Positions 27,000-35,462 are shown, counted from the first letter of the stretch. The stretch: DNA of 37,940 bases from Cyanobacteria bacterium MH1_Bin12 (GCA_011088145.1 JAALKG010000008.1:1-37940), one strand, 5' to 3'. A program made the numbers and translations. Notes: generated by a model from the letters alone, not told the origin.

Positions 27000-27665
27000 C
27001 TAAATATTTGTGTTTTTTATGGTATTAATTTTAACCAATGCCAATTTGATACGGGCTTTAATTGCTATTTCAGGATCATCATTAAATAATTCTTTTAATC
27101 TCGTTTCTATTCTCTGGTCAAAGTCAATTTTTTCGGCAGTTACCGTTAACGCTAATTGTTCTAATGCAACGATACTTGAATAACGTACCACCCATTCTCC
27201 ATCTTCTGTTACCAATAAAAGGGTATCCAAAATCAGTTCTTGGGTTTCATGGACTTTTGAGGGAGGTAATTTAGACCATCTAATAAAACCTAATCCTCTG
27301 GTTGCCGCTCGACGCACACTTAAGGAAAAATCACTACTCGCTGCTTTTAATAATAAATTTAATGCTTGAGGATCACCAACTCCTGCAAATACTCGAATCG
27401 CCCAAGCCCTTGCACCATAATTATAATCATCTAAACTTTCTAAAAGACAAGGTATACTCGGCTCTCCAATGTCAATTAGACCTTCTACTGCCGCAACGGC
27501 TGCACCAGGGTTATTATATCCTAAAACTTCGATGAGAGTCGGAATAGCTTCGATCGATCGAATTTCGGCTAAGGCTTCTACGGCATCTAATAACTTATCT
27601 GCTGAATCAGCTAAATTGACTGCTTCAATTAATTTTTCGTGATTTGGAAGATAATTTTGATTCAT
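27000..27665 (-). CDS. cpcF: phycocyanin alpha-subunit phycocyanobilin lyase, CpcF subunit
   Basis: CpcF pairs with CpcE to attach phycocyanobilin to Cys84 of the phycocyanin alpha chain. The 221-residue protein is built of HEAT-like repeats (LAEIRSIEAIPTLIEVLG, YNNPGAAVAAVEGLIDIGEP, DDYNYGARAWAIRVFAGVGD, FSLSVRRAATRGLGFIRW), and these blocks match CpcF as I recall it from Synechocystis. It starts 15 bases after the cpcE stop, so the two form an operon. In phycoerythrin strains CpeY/CpeZ are related, but the match here is to CpcF. Confidence 0.92.
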   Translation of the reverse strand: MNQNYLPNHEKLIEAVNLADSADKLLDAVEALAEIRSIEAIPTLIEVLGYNNPGAAVAAVEGLIDIGEPSIPCLLESLDDYNYGARAWAIRVFAGVGDPQALNLLLKAASSDFSLSVRRAATRGLGFIRWSKLPPSKVHETQELILDTLLLVTEDGEWVVRYSSIVALEQLALTVTAEKIDFDQRIETRLKELFNDDPEIAIKARIKLALVKINTIKNTNI

Positions 27666-27680
27666 ACCTTTGTTGCTAAA

Positions 27681-28535
27681 TTATAATAAAGTATCCATCA
27701 AGTCCATTAGTTGGTGACTCGTAGAAGAAACAGTTATATCAGATTGAGAATCTTGATTGACTTGGTATTCTAGTAAACCTTTTAAGGATATTAACTTGAG
27801 GCTATTTTCAGCTAAAGTTTCTGCGATCGCATTTCCACCTTTTACATATCCAATCGCGCCTAAATCCATTAAAGCAGAACGACGTAATTGTAGCCCATCT
27901 CCTTCTAATGCTCGAACTAAAATTTCTCCATACTCAGAATCTTGAGTCAACTGATACATCGCTCTGGCTGCTGCATATTGCACTTTAGCAAAAGAATGGT
28001 TCAAAAAGGTTTCTATGAAAGGTATTGCTTCGGATGCATTTAAAGTTCCTAGAGCCTCAATAATAGCCTCATAAGGTTCTCTTAAATGAGGTTTATCCTC
28101 CACAGTTTCCATTGCTAAAGATAATAATTCTCCATCTTTAACCATTAATGTAAGAAATTTCATTAAAGGAGCAATTGCTTGTTTATCCCCCAACATTTCT
28201 AAAGCTTGAGCAGCAGATTCTCTAACGTAATAGTCATCACAATCCAAACATCTAATTAAAGCAGGTACAACTTTAGTGTTTCCTAATTTGCCTAAAGCTT
28301 TAGCCGCATTACGTCTTAAAGGATAACCTCCGTCTGAAGAACGATTTTCACTATCTTCTAAGGCTTCTAGCAAAGCATCAATCGCTTTTTCTTCCGTTAC
28401 TCGAAATTTACCTAACCACCATGCGGCATAATAGCGTTTGCCTAAATCTTCTTTTTGTTTTAAATTATCGACTGCTGTTTCTAAAGTTAAAACTTCCTGA
28501 GTATTAGAATCAGAAGGTTCTATTTCTTGATACAT
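27681..28535 (-). CDS. cpcE: phycocyanin alpha-subunit phycocyanobilin lyase, CpcE subunit
   Basis: CpcE is the partner of CpcF in the heterodimeric bilin lyase. The protein has HEAT/PBS-lyase repeats with the typical run KRYYAAWWLGKFR, DGGYPLRRNAAKALGKLG, DDYYVRESAAQALEMLGD, REPYEAIIEALGTL and VQYAAARAMYQLT, and ends LMDLMDTLL. I chose the ATG at 28535 (MYQEIEPSD, 284 residues) over the TTG at 28598, since the family starts about there and the extra residues are unlike it. It is followed by cpcF. Confidence 0.93.
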   Translation of the reverse strand: MYQEIEPSDSNTQEVLTLETAVDNLKQKEDLGKRYYAAWWLGKFRVTEEKAIDALLEALEDSENRSSDGGYPLRRNAAKALGKLGNTKVVPALIRCLDCDDYYVRESAAQALEMLGDKQAIAPLMKFLTLMVKDGELLSLAMETVEDKPHLREPYEAIIEALGTLNASEAIPFIETFLNHSFAKVQYAAARAMYQLTQDSEYGEILVRALEGDGLQLRRSALMDLGAIGYVKGGNAIAETLAENSLKLISLKGLLEYQVNQDSQSDITVSSTSHQLMDLMDTLL

Positions 28536-29279
28536 ATTTTTTATAGTTAAGATATTATTACTAGTGATATTTACCCAAATATACTGTGGACTTGTCAATC
28601 AGAATTGAGAATTACCGATGCTTGAAGTCATAGGCTTGACAAAACGATTTATGTTTTGTTCGTTTTCGTCTTAAAAGACGAGGCTTGTATTCCTATTTTT
28701 TCGGTCAATATCATTTATTTGAAATCCTTATTCAATAAAATTTCAACTCAATATGAAGTTATCAATATTTTCAAGGAATATTCTTCTCTGATTTATTATC
28801 TAATATTTAGCAACAACTTTATAACGAATTTTTAAATAGCTTTCATCTATGATTATTTCAATTTGTCTTCAGGGAAATAATTTAATAACTAGTTATACAA
28901 CTATCTTTTTCTTAATAAAAAATATTAAGCTAAAACAAAAGAATCTGTTGAGATGTAGAGATAGTGCGATCGCCTAATGTATATTTAAAAATGACGAAAA
29001 ATATGTTTTTGAAGATGCTTAAATTCCTTATTACATAAACAATACAAGAATTATAGTTTTTACTGATACTTCTTAGTTGTTTTATCTGACTAGAGTTGTT
29101 TTAATTTTTAGCTTTTCCTAAAACCGATCTTTTTCAATTACTCTTGATTATTTTTATATTTTACATAATTTAATATTTCAAGCTCTCAATCTAAGATATG
29201 TTTATTTAGAATATTTATGTTTAAACAACATAATAAAACTTAATAAAAACTTTTTGAAAATAAACAATAAGCAAAAAAA
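28536..29279. other. long intergenic region between cpcE and psaK
   Basis: 744 bases without a gene, holding divergent promoters. Near 28638-28680 are stacked hairpins: ACAAAAC-GATTTAT-GTTTTGT and the palindrome CGTCTT-AA-AAGACG (28667-28680). A dispersed repeat copy (28677-28698, minus) overlaps the end. The rest is AT-rich and plain. Confidence 0.5.
28677..28698 (-). repeat. dispersed 22-bp repeat, copy 2
   Basis: On the minus strand it reads AAATAGGAATACAAGCCTCGTC, three mismatches from the copy at 18135-18156. It abuts the palindrome at 28667-28680. Confidence 0.4.
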
Positions 29280-29540
29280 ATGGATTTAATTTTTCTAACT
29301 GCTTCAATTCCTCATACTGCACAATGGAATCCCGGTGTAGGTATTGTAATGATTCTTTGTAACATTTTAGCGATCGCTTTAGGTAAATTGACCATGGCTG
29401 AACCTTCTGCTGAACCTAAACTAAAGAGCTCAAAATTTTTTGGTGGCATGGGATTATCTGCATTGCTGGCTACAACTAGTTTAGGTCATGTAATTGGTTT
29501 TGGTGTGATTTTGGGTTTAGCGAATATAGGTATTCTTTAA
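29280..29540 (+). CDS. psaK: photosystem I subunit PsaK
   Basis: PsaK is a two-helix subunit at the edge of photosystem I. The 86-residue protein shows a start ending in IPHTAQWNPGVGIVMILCNI (helix 1), then AIALGKLTM, a loop AEPSAEPKLKSSKFFGG and a second helix LSALLATTSLGHVIGFGVIL. In Synechocystis PsaK1 and PsaK2 differ in light response and state transitions; I cannot tell which type this is. It has its own terminator. It lies next to the cpc/cpcL block, which also serves photosystem I. Confidence 0.95.
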   Translation: MDLIFLTASIPHTAQWNPGVGIVMILCNILAIALGKLTMAEPSAEPKLKSSKFFGGMGLSALLATTSLGHVIGFGVILGLANIGIL

Positions 29541-29578
29541 TCTGACTAAATTACATAAAATAATCACCATTTATTTGT

Positions 29579-29615
29579 AAACCCATCTATAAAAATGGTA
29601 TGGGTTTATTTTTTT
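29579..29615 (+). terminator. terminator after psaK
   Basis: AAACCCAT (29579-29586) pairs with ATGGGTTT (29600-29607), with a 13-base loop, and is followed by A and a T8 run. It lies 38 bases past the psaK stop. Confidence 0.85.
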
Positions 29616-29668
29616 ACAGGAAATTAGAAATTGATAGTTTAATTTATTATTAACTACGAGAATTTATC

Positions 29669-30065
29669 ATGGATATATTACAAGTTGCTAAAAGAGTTTC
29701 AGGTTTAAAAAAAAGATATTTAACAGGCAACAAATATTTCCCTAATTTAGACTTGCAACAAGCCGATTTAGTTGGTTTGGAATTTAATGCATGTGAATTT
29801 ACTCGCTCTAATTTTTGCGGTGCTAATCTTCATGGAATTAGTTTGCAACAAAGTTATTTAACCAAAGCTAATTTGAGTTCAAGCCAATTTAGAAAATGCA
29901 ATTCTCAATGAAGCAAATTTACATCAGGCAAATTTAAGTGGTGCTAATTTGAAGGGGTGTTATCTTTATCAAACTAATTTATCAGAGGCTTACTATGATA
30001 AAAATACGATTTTTAATGATAATTTTGATCCCATTGAGCAAGGGATGATTTTGCAATCTTCATAG
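29669..30065 (+). pseudogene. pentapeptide-repeat protein with +1 frameshift
   Basis: The first frame (29669-29911) reads a short N-terminal region, then pentapeptide repeats (DLQQADLVGLEFNACEF, NFCGANLHGI, LTKANLSSS), then loses the pattern and stops. The other frame continues exactly: ANLENAILNEANLHQANLSG, ANLKGCYLYQTNLSEAYYDK, then a non-repeat tail ending at 30063-30065. Removing one A in TTCAAGCC near 29882-29883 restores an unbroken A(D/N)LXX series of about 131 residues. Such proteins fold as a right-handed beta-helix; roles vary. It is a mutation or a sequencing error. Confidence 0.8.
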
Positions 30066-30123
30066 AGTTGTAAGCTTCTAATGAGTGAAAATAAGAAATA
30101 AGACTAATTAAAGACTGACTAAA

Positions 30124-30158
30124 AAGCTTATAGCTTAAGGCTTAAAGTTTAAAGCTTA
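30124..30158. repeat. degenerate 7-bp tandem repeat (5 units)
   Basis: Units AGCTTAT, AGCTTAA, GGCTTAA, AGTTTAA, AGCTTAA run without gaps, between the pentapeptide pseudogene and the CO2-hydration gene. Confidence 0.8.
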
Positions 30159-30244
30159 ACATAACAAATAAGAAAACTTTCAGATTCCAGATAATATTGT
30201 TTTCATGACCAAAAGCCATACTAGTAAAAGTTTTGGTAATTCTT

Positions 30245-30272
30245 AATTCTCAATTCTCAATTCTCAGTTCTG
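30245..30272. repeat. degenerate 7-bp tandem repeat (4 units)
   Basis: Three exact AATTCTC units followed by AGTTCTG, about 60 bases before the CO2-hydration gene start and possibly close to its promoter. Confidence 0.75.
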
Positions 30273-30334
30273 ATTTTCGTCTACTCAAACTCAGGTAAAA
30301 TAGAACAATAAAAATAATAAAATTATATATATAA

Positions 30335-31477
30335 ATGAATATAGCTATGGTAGCCACACCCATTCAATCTTCAAATCATCCCTTAGCTGAATATATCCAT
30401 CGTTTAGAGCAAGGTAAATCACTGTTAAAAAATACTCCTGAAAATGTGATAGAAGTGGTGGGTATTTTAAAATCCTATGGTGTGATTTTAGATAATTATT
30501 CTAATAATCTTAATTATATTGCTGAAAATCAATTTTTAGTCTTATTTCCCTTTTTTAAATACTTTAATAATAAATTGTCATGGGGAAACCTAATGAAACA
30601 CTGGTGGCATGATCGTATTAATTATGAATATGCTGAATATTGTATGCGATCGATGTTATGGCATGGAGGAGGGAAACTAGACGAATATATAGATAGCGAC
30701 GAATTTAATCAATTAACCAAAAAAGCCATAGACGCAAAATTAGCAGGAAATCCTTTAATGAGAGGACTAAACAAACTGTTTCCCGAATTTTTACCAGAAC
30801 AAGTGAGAATGTTAGCTTATTATTCAGGATTAGGGCAATTTTGGCGAGTTATGAGTGATATGTTTCTCTCCTTAGCCGATAGATACGATCATAAAGAAAT
30901 TAACTCCATTGAAGATATAGTTAAACATATTTTAGATGGTTTAGTCGCCGATGCCAGTAAACCCATTATTTATGCCATAGAAATAAAAGGGAAAAAATAC
31001 GACATTATTCCTGAAAGTGTCGGATTGACATTTCTCATGGATACTGCTGTTCCTTATGTTGAAGCAATTTTTTTCCGTGGTACTCCCTTTTTAGGCACAA
31101 TTTCTTACAATGCTCAAGCTAATCAAATCCCCATAGATCAAGGTTCTTTTAACTATGGTGCATTATACGCTGATCCTTTACCCGTTGGAAGTGCGGGGAT
31201 TCCTCCGACTTTATTGATGCAAGATATGCGTCATTATCTTCCCGATTATCTAGATAAATTTTATCAAAACACCGTCAGAGAAGAAGACGACTTACTCGTC
31301 AAAATTTGTATGACTTTCCAAAAATCAATGTATTGTGTTACCACTGCGGCACTACAAGGATTAGCACCCTATTCTCTCACCACCGACAATCTAGAAGAAC
31401 AACAAGCCAATCGCAAATATTTAGAACAATGGATGAATCGTTTTACAACTTCTCAAATTATTAACGTTAATAAATAA
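30335..31477 (+). CDS. CO2 hydration protein, CupA/CupB (ChpY/ChpX) family
   Basis: Members of this family attach to special NDH-1 complexes (NDH-1MS with CupA, NDH-1MS' with CupB) and convert CO2 to bicarbonate in the light, using photosynthetic electron flow. The 380-residue protein shows family blocks such as MKHWWHDRINYEYAEYCMRS, MLWHGGGKLDEYIDS, FRGTPFLGTISYNAQ and DPLPVGSAGIPPTLLMQDMR, with His/Asp residues that may bind zinc. No ndhD or ndhF genes are adjacent; CupB is often encoded alone while CupA usually follows ndhF3-ndhD3, so CupB is likelier. An alternative start is at 30347. Confidence 0.9.
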   Translation: MNIAMVATPIQSSNHPLAEYIHRLEQGKSLLKNTPENVIEVVGILKSYGVILDNYSNNLNYIAENQFLVLFPFFKYFNNKLSWGNLMKHWWHDRINYEYAEYCMRSMLWHGGGKLDEYIDSDEFNQLTKKAIDAKLAGNPLMRGLNKLFPEFLPEQVRMLAYYSGLGQFWRVMSDMFLSLADRYDHKEINSIEDIVKHILDGLVADASKPIIYAIEIKGKKYDIIPESVGLTFLMDTAVPYVEAIFFRGTPFLGTISYNAQANQIPIDQGSFNYGALYADPLPVGSAGIPPTLLMQDMRHYLPDYLDKFYQNTVREEDDLLVKICMTFQKSMYCVTTAALQGLAPYSLTTDNLEEQQANRKYLEQWMNRFTTSQIINVNK

Positions 31478-31553
31478 AATAATTGAAAACAGAGCACAGA
31501 CTTAAATCTACAGAATCTTGACTCTGTTTATCATCAATAATTGACTGTCCTAA

Positions 31554-31841
31554 CTATTTTTCTGAAATCTCAGCTTCAGTATTTTTTAACAAAGTAAAAC
31601 GAACTTCATCAATAGCATGATTTAATTGATTTATTTTATCTTCCAAATTAGTTTTTGTTTCTAAAATATCCTCAGTATTATCAACTGTATATTTAATATT
31701 TTTCATCACAGAATTATCATTTTCTGTTTCGAATATCTCTTTATTTTGATTTGCAATTAAACTTCCAATTACTCCACCCACAACACCGCCAATAATAGTT
31801 CCAAGAATAAACCCACTGCCAAAATTATCTTTATTACTCAT
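31554..31841 (-). CDS. glycine-zipper membrane protein (YtxH-like)
   Basis: This 95-residue protein has a polar N-terminus, one Gly-rich hydrophobic helix (residues about 8-29, GSGFILGTIIGGVVGGVIGS) and a predicted coiled-coil tail (ETKTNLEDKINQLNHAIDEV). This layout matches YtxH/DUF-type small stress or envelope proteins common in cyanobacteria. Function is unknown. It is convergent with the CO2-hydration gene and 69 bases after upp on the same strand, so may be co-transcribed with upp. Confidence 0.7.
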   Translation of the reverse strand: MSNKDNFGSGFILGTIIGGVVGGVIGSLIANQNKEIFETENDNSVMKNIKYTVDNTEDILETKTNLEDKINQLNHAIDEVRFTLLKNTEAEISEK

Positions 31842-31910
31842 TTTAAATTAATTAATAATTATTGATTTATTATGTTTAATAATATTAAGATCATTTGCTC
31901 TGTAATTGAT

Positions 31911-32561
31911 TTAAGTCCCAAAAATTCGATCGCCCGCATCACCCAATCCAGGAACAATAAAACCAGAATCATTAACATTTTCATCAATCATAGCAGTATA
32001 AATATATAAACCTGGATATTCCAAGCTTAATTTTTGTAAAGCTGGAGGAGCCGCCACAACAGAAATGATCCGAATAAATTCAGGATTTCCTCCTCTTTTG
32101 ACTATTTCTTCTAGTGCTAGCATCATCGTGCTACCCGTCGCTAACATTGGATCTAAAACCAAAATGCGACTATCATTATTAAATTCTTTTGGTAACTTAT
32201 TCAGATAGCAACTAGCTGTCAAAGTATCTTCATTTCTGACCATTCCTAAATGATAAGTCACAGCTAAAGGCAAAACAGTCTGACTTCCCTCCCATAAACC
32301 TAAACCTGCTCTTAAGATAGGAATAGTGGCGATGGTATTGCGAGGATCAATAAAAGTTGCATTAACAGAGGATAAAGGTGTTTCCAAATCTACATTAATA
32401 GTCGGTAACCATTCCCTTGTTGCTTCATAAGTAAGCCAACGTCCTAATTCAACCATCGCTGTTTTAAAAAGAGCTGAAGGAGTATTCTTATCCCTTGCAA
32501 CTCCTAACCAATGTTTAATTAATGGATGAGGGGGGACATATACTTTTAACTGTAATGACAT
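31911..32561 (-). CDS. upp: uracil phosphoribosyltransferase
   Basis: Upp salvages uracil with PRPP to form UMP. The 216-residue protein shows HPLIKHWLGVARDKNTPSAL, PILRAGLGLWEG, the PRPP loop VLDPMLATGSTM and a C-terminal PGLGDAGDRIFGT that closes the uracil site. I chose the ATG at 32561 (MSLQLKVYVPPHPLI) and not the upstream start at 32606, because Upp proteins begin here. Upstream lies a heptamer repeat array. Confidence 0.96.
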   Translation of the reverse strand: MSLQLKVYVPPHPLIKHWLGVARDKNTPSALFKTAMVELGRWLTYEATREWLPTINVDLETPLSSVNATFIDPRNTIATIPILRAGLGLWEGSQTVLPLAVTYHLGMVRNEDTLTASCYLNKLPKEFNNDSRILVLDPMLATGSTMMLALEEIVKRGGNPEFIRIISVVAAPPALQKLSLEYPGLYIYTAMIDENVNDSGFIVPGLGDAGDRIFGT

Positions 32562-32634
32562 TAATTTTTTTTGATGAAGATCACTAAGGAAGATTATACA
32601 AGACAATGTGAATCACCCAAAGTTTAACTATAGC

Positions 32635-32669
32635 AAAGGACAAGGGGTAAAGGCCAAAGGACAAAGGTT
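32635..32669. repeat. degenerate 7-bp tandem repeat (5 units)
   Basis: Units AAAGGAC, AAGGGGT, AAAGGCC, AAAGGAC, AAAGGTT, about 75 bases upstream of the upp start. Confidence 0.8.
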
Positions 32670-32710
32670 AAAATCTCGACATAGCAATACTTTTAGAAAT
32701 CATCAATATC

Positions 32711-32839
32711 CTAATCAACCTGTTCTCTGCTATATCCATGAATTATCGTCTTCTCAATAACTTTAACTTTAACTTTTTTATAACCTTGAGGATTTACCTG
32801 AGAACCAGAAAGTAGGAAAAGCAAAAAACACTTACTCAC
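32711..32839 (-). CDS. possible small ORF between aroQ and upp
   Basis: A 42-codon frame with a GTG start reads a hydrophobic beginning (KCFLLFLLSGS), then NPQGYKKVKVKVIEKTIIHG and YSREQVD. The tail has amphipathic alternation that looks coding, but the start has no clear ribosome-binding site. It could be a small gene, a remnant, or chance. It lies in the 391-base gap between aroQ and upp, which otherwise holds only the heptamer array. Confidence 0.25.
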   Translation of the reverse strand: MSKCFLLFLLSGSQVNPQGYKKVKVKVIEKTIIHGYSREQVD

Positions 32840-32952
32840 CAGCGAAACAAAGAAAATGAAGAGTCTTTAAACGTGATCATATTGTTGACTTTTTATCCTA
32901 ATTCAATTACATCCAGTCTGTAGATTATGGATAGTTGAATTTAAGTCCAAAA

Positions 32953-33402
32953 TCAAGATGATTTTTCTAAATAATTGACTAAAGCGTGTAAACCTAGACA
33001 GTAGCTATTTGCACCGAAACCGCTAATTTGTCCCACTGCAACAGGTGCAATATAAGAATGATGACGGAACTCTTCCCGACAGTATATATTACTTAAATGA
33101 ACTTCTACTACTGGCAACCCAACCCCTGCAAGAGCATCTCTAATGGCGACACTAGTATGAGTATAAGCACCTGCATTTATTACTATTCCTTGATAATTAT
33201 CAACAGCCCCGTGGATTGTATCCACCAATAAGCCCTCATGATTAGATTGAAAACAGGAAAGCCCCACTTTTAGCCTAGCGGACTCCTGTTCCAAAATCTC
33301 ATTAATATTTGCCAGAGTTAAATGTCCATAAATGTCAGGTTCTCTTCGACCTAACAGATTTAAATTGGGTCCATGCAAGACTAGTATATTAAACTTAGAC
33401 AA
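32953..33402 (-). CDS. aroQ: type II 3-dehydroquinate dehydratase
   Basis: AroQ converts 3-dehydroquinate to 3-dehydroshikimate, the third step of the shikimate pathway. The 149-residue protein has the family motifs [18 protein letters not shown] (with the catalytic Tyr/Arg loop), [31 protein letters not shown] and [20 protein letters not shown]. Length is standard. A 46-residue ORF lies 55 bases upstream in the same direction. Confidence 0.97.
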   Translation of the reverse strand: MSKFNILVLHGPNLNLLGRREPDIYGHLTLANINEILEQESARLKVGLSCFQSNHEGLLVDTIHGAVDNYQGIVINAGAYTHTSVAIRDALAGVGLPVVEVHLSNIYCREEFRHHSYIAPVAVGQISGFGANSYCLGLHALVNYLEKSS

Positions 33403-33457
33403 TTGAGTTATTGTAAATTTTTGTAATATTTAAAGATTAATGCTGATATGTTGTGTT

Positions 33458-33598
33458 TTAATATCTTCTGCGGGGATTATTTTTCACTGGAACAGGAATT
33501 AATTCAGGTTCAGCTTGACCTTCAGGATTAAATAAAGTGTCGATAACTGTCTGAGCCCATTCTCTGAGTTTTTCAATGATTTTTCCGATTTCTTCCAT
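33458..33598 (-). CDS. small conserved-looking protein upstream of aroQ
   Basis: A 46-residue ORF: an amphipathic helix (MEEIGKIIEKLREWAQTVID), then TLFNPEGQAEPELIPVPVKN and NPRRRY. The helix, the acidic PEPELIPVPV stretch and the basic end look selected and I believe similar small cyanobacterial proteins exist, but I can name no function. It is 55 bases upstream of aroQ on the same strand, so it may be in one transcript. Confidence 0.55.
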   Translation of the reverse strand: MEEIGKIIEKLREWAQTVIDTLFNPEGQAEPELIPVPVKNNPRRRY

Positions 33599-33892
33599 TA
33601 ATCAATATATACTCCTAATAATAGATTGATTCTATAGTAAACCATCATAACTCTTACTTTTTGTAAATGCAACTGTTTTCTTTTTTGTAGTTATAATTTT
33701 TGGATCAAATCTGATAGCAAAGGCAAAATTTGTGTTGTTTAAATGACCGAGTAATGGCTATATACTTCAATGATATTATCATTTGAAATAGTAAGTTGTT
33801 TAAAGAATTTATCTAATGATGTACGAATACACGATACAATCAAATATCATCTTATGGTAAACTTCTAACCTTCTTGTAATGAAAGGATTCGA

Positions 33893-34159
33893 ATGAGTAC
33901 GGAAATTTATATAAATCATCCTAATTTCGGTCTTCTTTATCGTTTATGTGTAATAGAAAAAGATCGAGAATTATTTACGACACTGTATGCTCAACGTCTT
34001 TTTTTTAGAGTAAATACGGAATCTAAATCAACCAATTTTGAACCTTTAACTCGCACAGAAGCTCGTCTTTTGATGGAAAATAAATTACGTAATTTACGGG
34101 GTAATGGTAATTGGGAAGATTATCAAAACGTCAATAAACTTTATGAAAATACTTTCTAA
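33893..34159 (+). CDS. pipX: PII-interacting protein PipX
   Basis: PipX is a small cyanobacterial protein that binds either NtcA as co-activator or the PII signal protein GlnB, swapping according to 2-oxoglutarate and so linking carbon/nitrogen balance to transcription. The 88-residue sequence matches: INHPNFGLLYRLC, ELFTTLYAQRLFF (the Tudor-like domain), FEPLTRTEARLLMENKLRNLR and a C-terminal helix. Its stop overlaps the pipY start by one base (TAATG), the conserved pipX-pipY pairing. Confidence 0.95.
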   Translation: MSTEIYINHPNFGLLYRLCVIEKDRELFTTLYAQRLFFRVNTESKSTNFEPLTRTEARLLMENKLRNLRGNGNWEDYQNVNKLYENTF

Positions 34160-34839
34160 TGAATGATTCAGTTATTGAAAGATTAAAGAAAATACAAGCA
34201 AATATTCCTGCTAATGTACGTTTAGTTGCTGTGAGCAAAAAAGTTTCCATTGACCTTATACAGTGTTTTTATCAGCAAGGAATACGAGACTTTGCAGAGA
34301 ATAAATTGCAAGAGGCTTTAGATAAGCAAATTCAATTGAAAGATTTGACTGATATTTGTTGGCATTTTATTGGGCATTTACAAACCAATAAAGCTAAAAA
34401 AGTTGTAGAGTCTTTCGCTTGGATTCATTCTGTAGATAGTTTAAAATTAGCTCAACGTTTGGATTTTCATACAAAAAATGCTTTGGCAGAAGGCAAAATT
34501 CGTCAGTCTCCTCAAGTTTGTTTGCAAGTTAAAGTTTTAGTTGATGATAATAAGTATGGTTGGAGTGTAGAACAGTTATGGCAAGATTTATCTGAATTAC
34601 AAAAATTGAATTATTTACAGATTCGCGGATTGATGGCAATTTTACCTTTAGGTTTATCGTCTCAAGAAACTCTTATGGCTTTTAAAAAAGTCACAGAGGT
34701 AGCTCACAGTATTCAAAATAAACAAGTTTTCTCTCCTGATTTTAATCAATTATCTATGGGTATGTCGGGAGATTATCCATCCGCTATTCAAGCTGGTGCG
34801 ACGATGATTCGTTTAGGTAGTATTCTTTTTGCCGATTAA
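34159..34839 (+). CDS. pipY: PLP homeostasis protein PipY (YggS family)
   Basis: PipY binds pyridoxal 5'-phosphate as a single-domain alanine-racemase fold and helps vitamin B6 and amino/keto acid balance. The 226-residue protein has VRLVAVSKKVSIDLI (PLP lysine), FAENKLQEALDK, WHFIGHLQTNKAKKV, IHSVDSLKLAQRL, LSMGMSGDYPSAIQAG and TMIRLGSILF. Its start overlaps pipX by one base, so the two are translationally coupled. sepF, often next, is not here. Confidence 0.95.
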   Translation: MNDSVIERLKKIQANIPANVRLVAVSKKVSIDLIQCFYQQGIRDFAENKLQEALDKQIQLKDLTDICWHFIGHLQTNKAKKVVESFAWIHSVDSLKLAQRLDFHTKNALAEGKIRQSPQVCLQVKVLVDDNKYGWSVEQLWQDLSELQKLNYLQIRGLMAILPLGLSSQETLMAFKKVTEVAHSIQNKQVFSPDFNQLSMGMSGDYPSAIQAGATMIRLGSILFAD

Positions 34840-35264
34840 TTTGTTTTAAATCACGCTCATCTTCAAAACAGGAGTTTTTAAACTGAAATGTTGCTGAGAA
34901 ATCATTTGAAATGTCTGCTCATAAGTTTATTTTTTCTTGATTAATCCTTTTGATGGCTTTATTTCTGATTTTCAAAATGTTCAAATATGAACATTTTCTG
35001 TGAGTGAAATAAGTAGAATAGTCAGCAAAGTTTTTCTCAATATGGGAAAAGTTCAATTGTTTCAATTGAATTAGCAATCAAAAAAACTTCAATTTTCAAA
35101 ATGAATAATGAAACTTGTAACTTACAATTACTTAAAGTTAATATTTTTATATTTCACATTAATTTTGTTGTTTTTGCATTAAAAACTTATTAACTTTATA
35201 GATTGTCAAAGTAATAATGATTTTTTATTATTGTTAGTATCAATTAAAACATTAATAAAAACTC
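34840..35264. other. intergenic region with two strong AT-rich palindromes
   Basis: 425 bases with no gene. Two inverted repeats stand out: AAAATGTTCA-aata-TGAACATTTT (34974-34997) and TTCAATTG-TTT-CAATTGAA (35052-35070). Neither has a following T-run, so they are more like operators than terminators. Confidence 0.5.
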
Positions 35265-35462
35265 ATGTACTTAAAATATCGTGGCATTTATTACCAATCT
35301 AAATCATTTTCTTTATCCAATAATCAAGCCAAAATTCAAAGCAAATTAATAACACCACAATTGGAATATTTTTATTTTTCGATGATTTATCGTGGTGTTC
35401 AATATACGTGTCTTCAATGTTTAAATATATCTAAAAATCGTTTAATAATGAATTTATTATGA
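35265..35462 (+). CDS. DUF4278-type small protein
   Basis: This 65-residue protein with the repeating element YRGIYYQ ... YRGVQY resembles DUF4278, a cyanobacterial family with one or two copies of a (L/M)xYRGxxY motif. Function is unknown; some members respond to stress. The region between the motifs is Lys/Gln-rich, and the last residues after the second copy have two Cys (CLQCLN). It stands alone. Confidence 0.65.
   Translation: MYLKYRGIYYQSKSFSLSNNQAKIQSKLITPQLEYFYFSMIYRGVQYTCLQCLNISKNRLIMNLL

Noticed and set aside
33746-33760. Possible NtcA box upstream of pipX (GTA...TAC)
   Set aside because: The spacing is nine bases, not eight, and no -10 at the right distance is clear.
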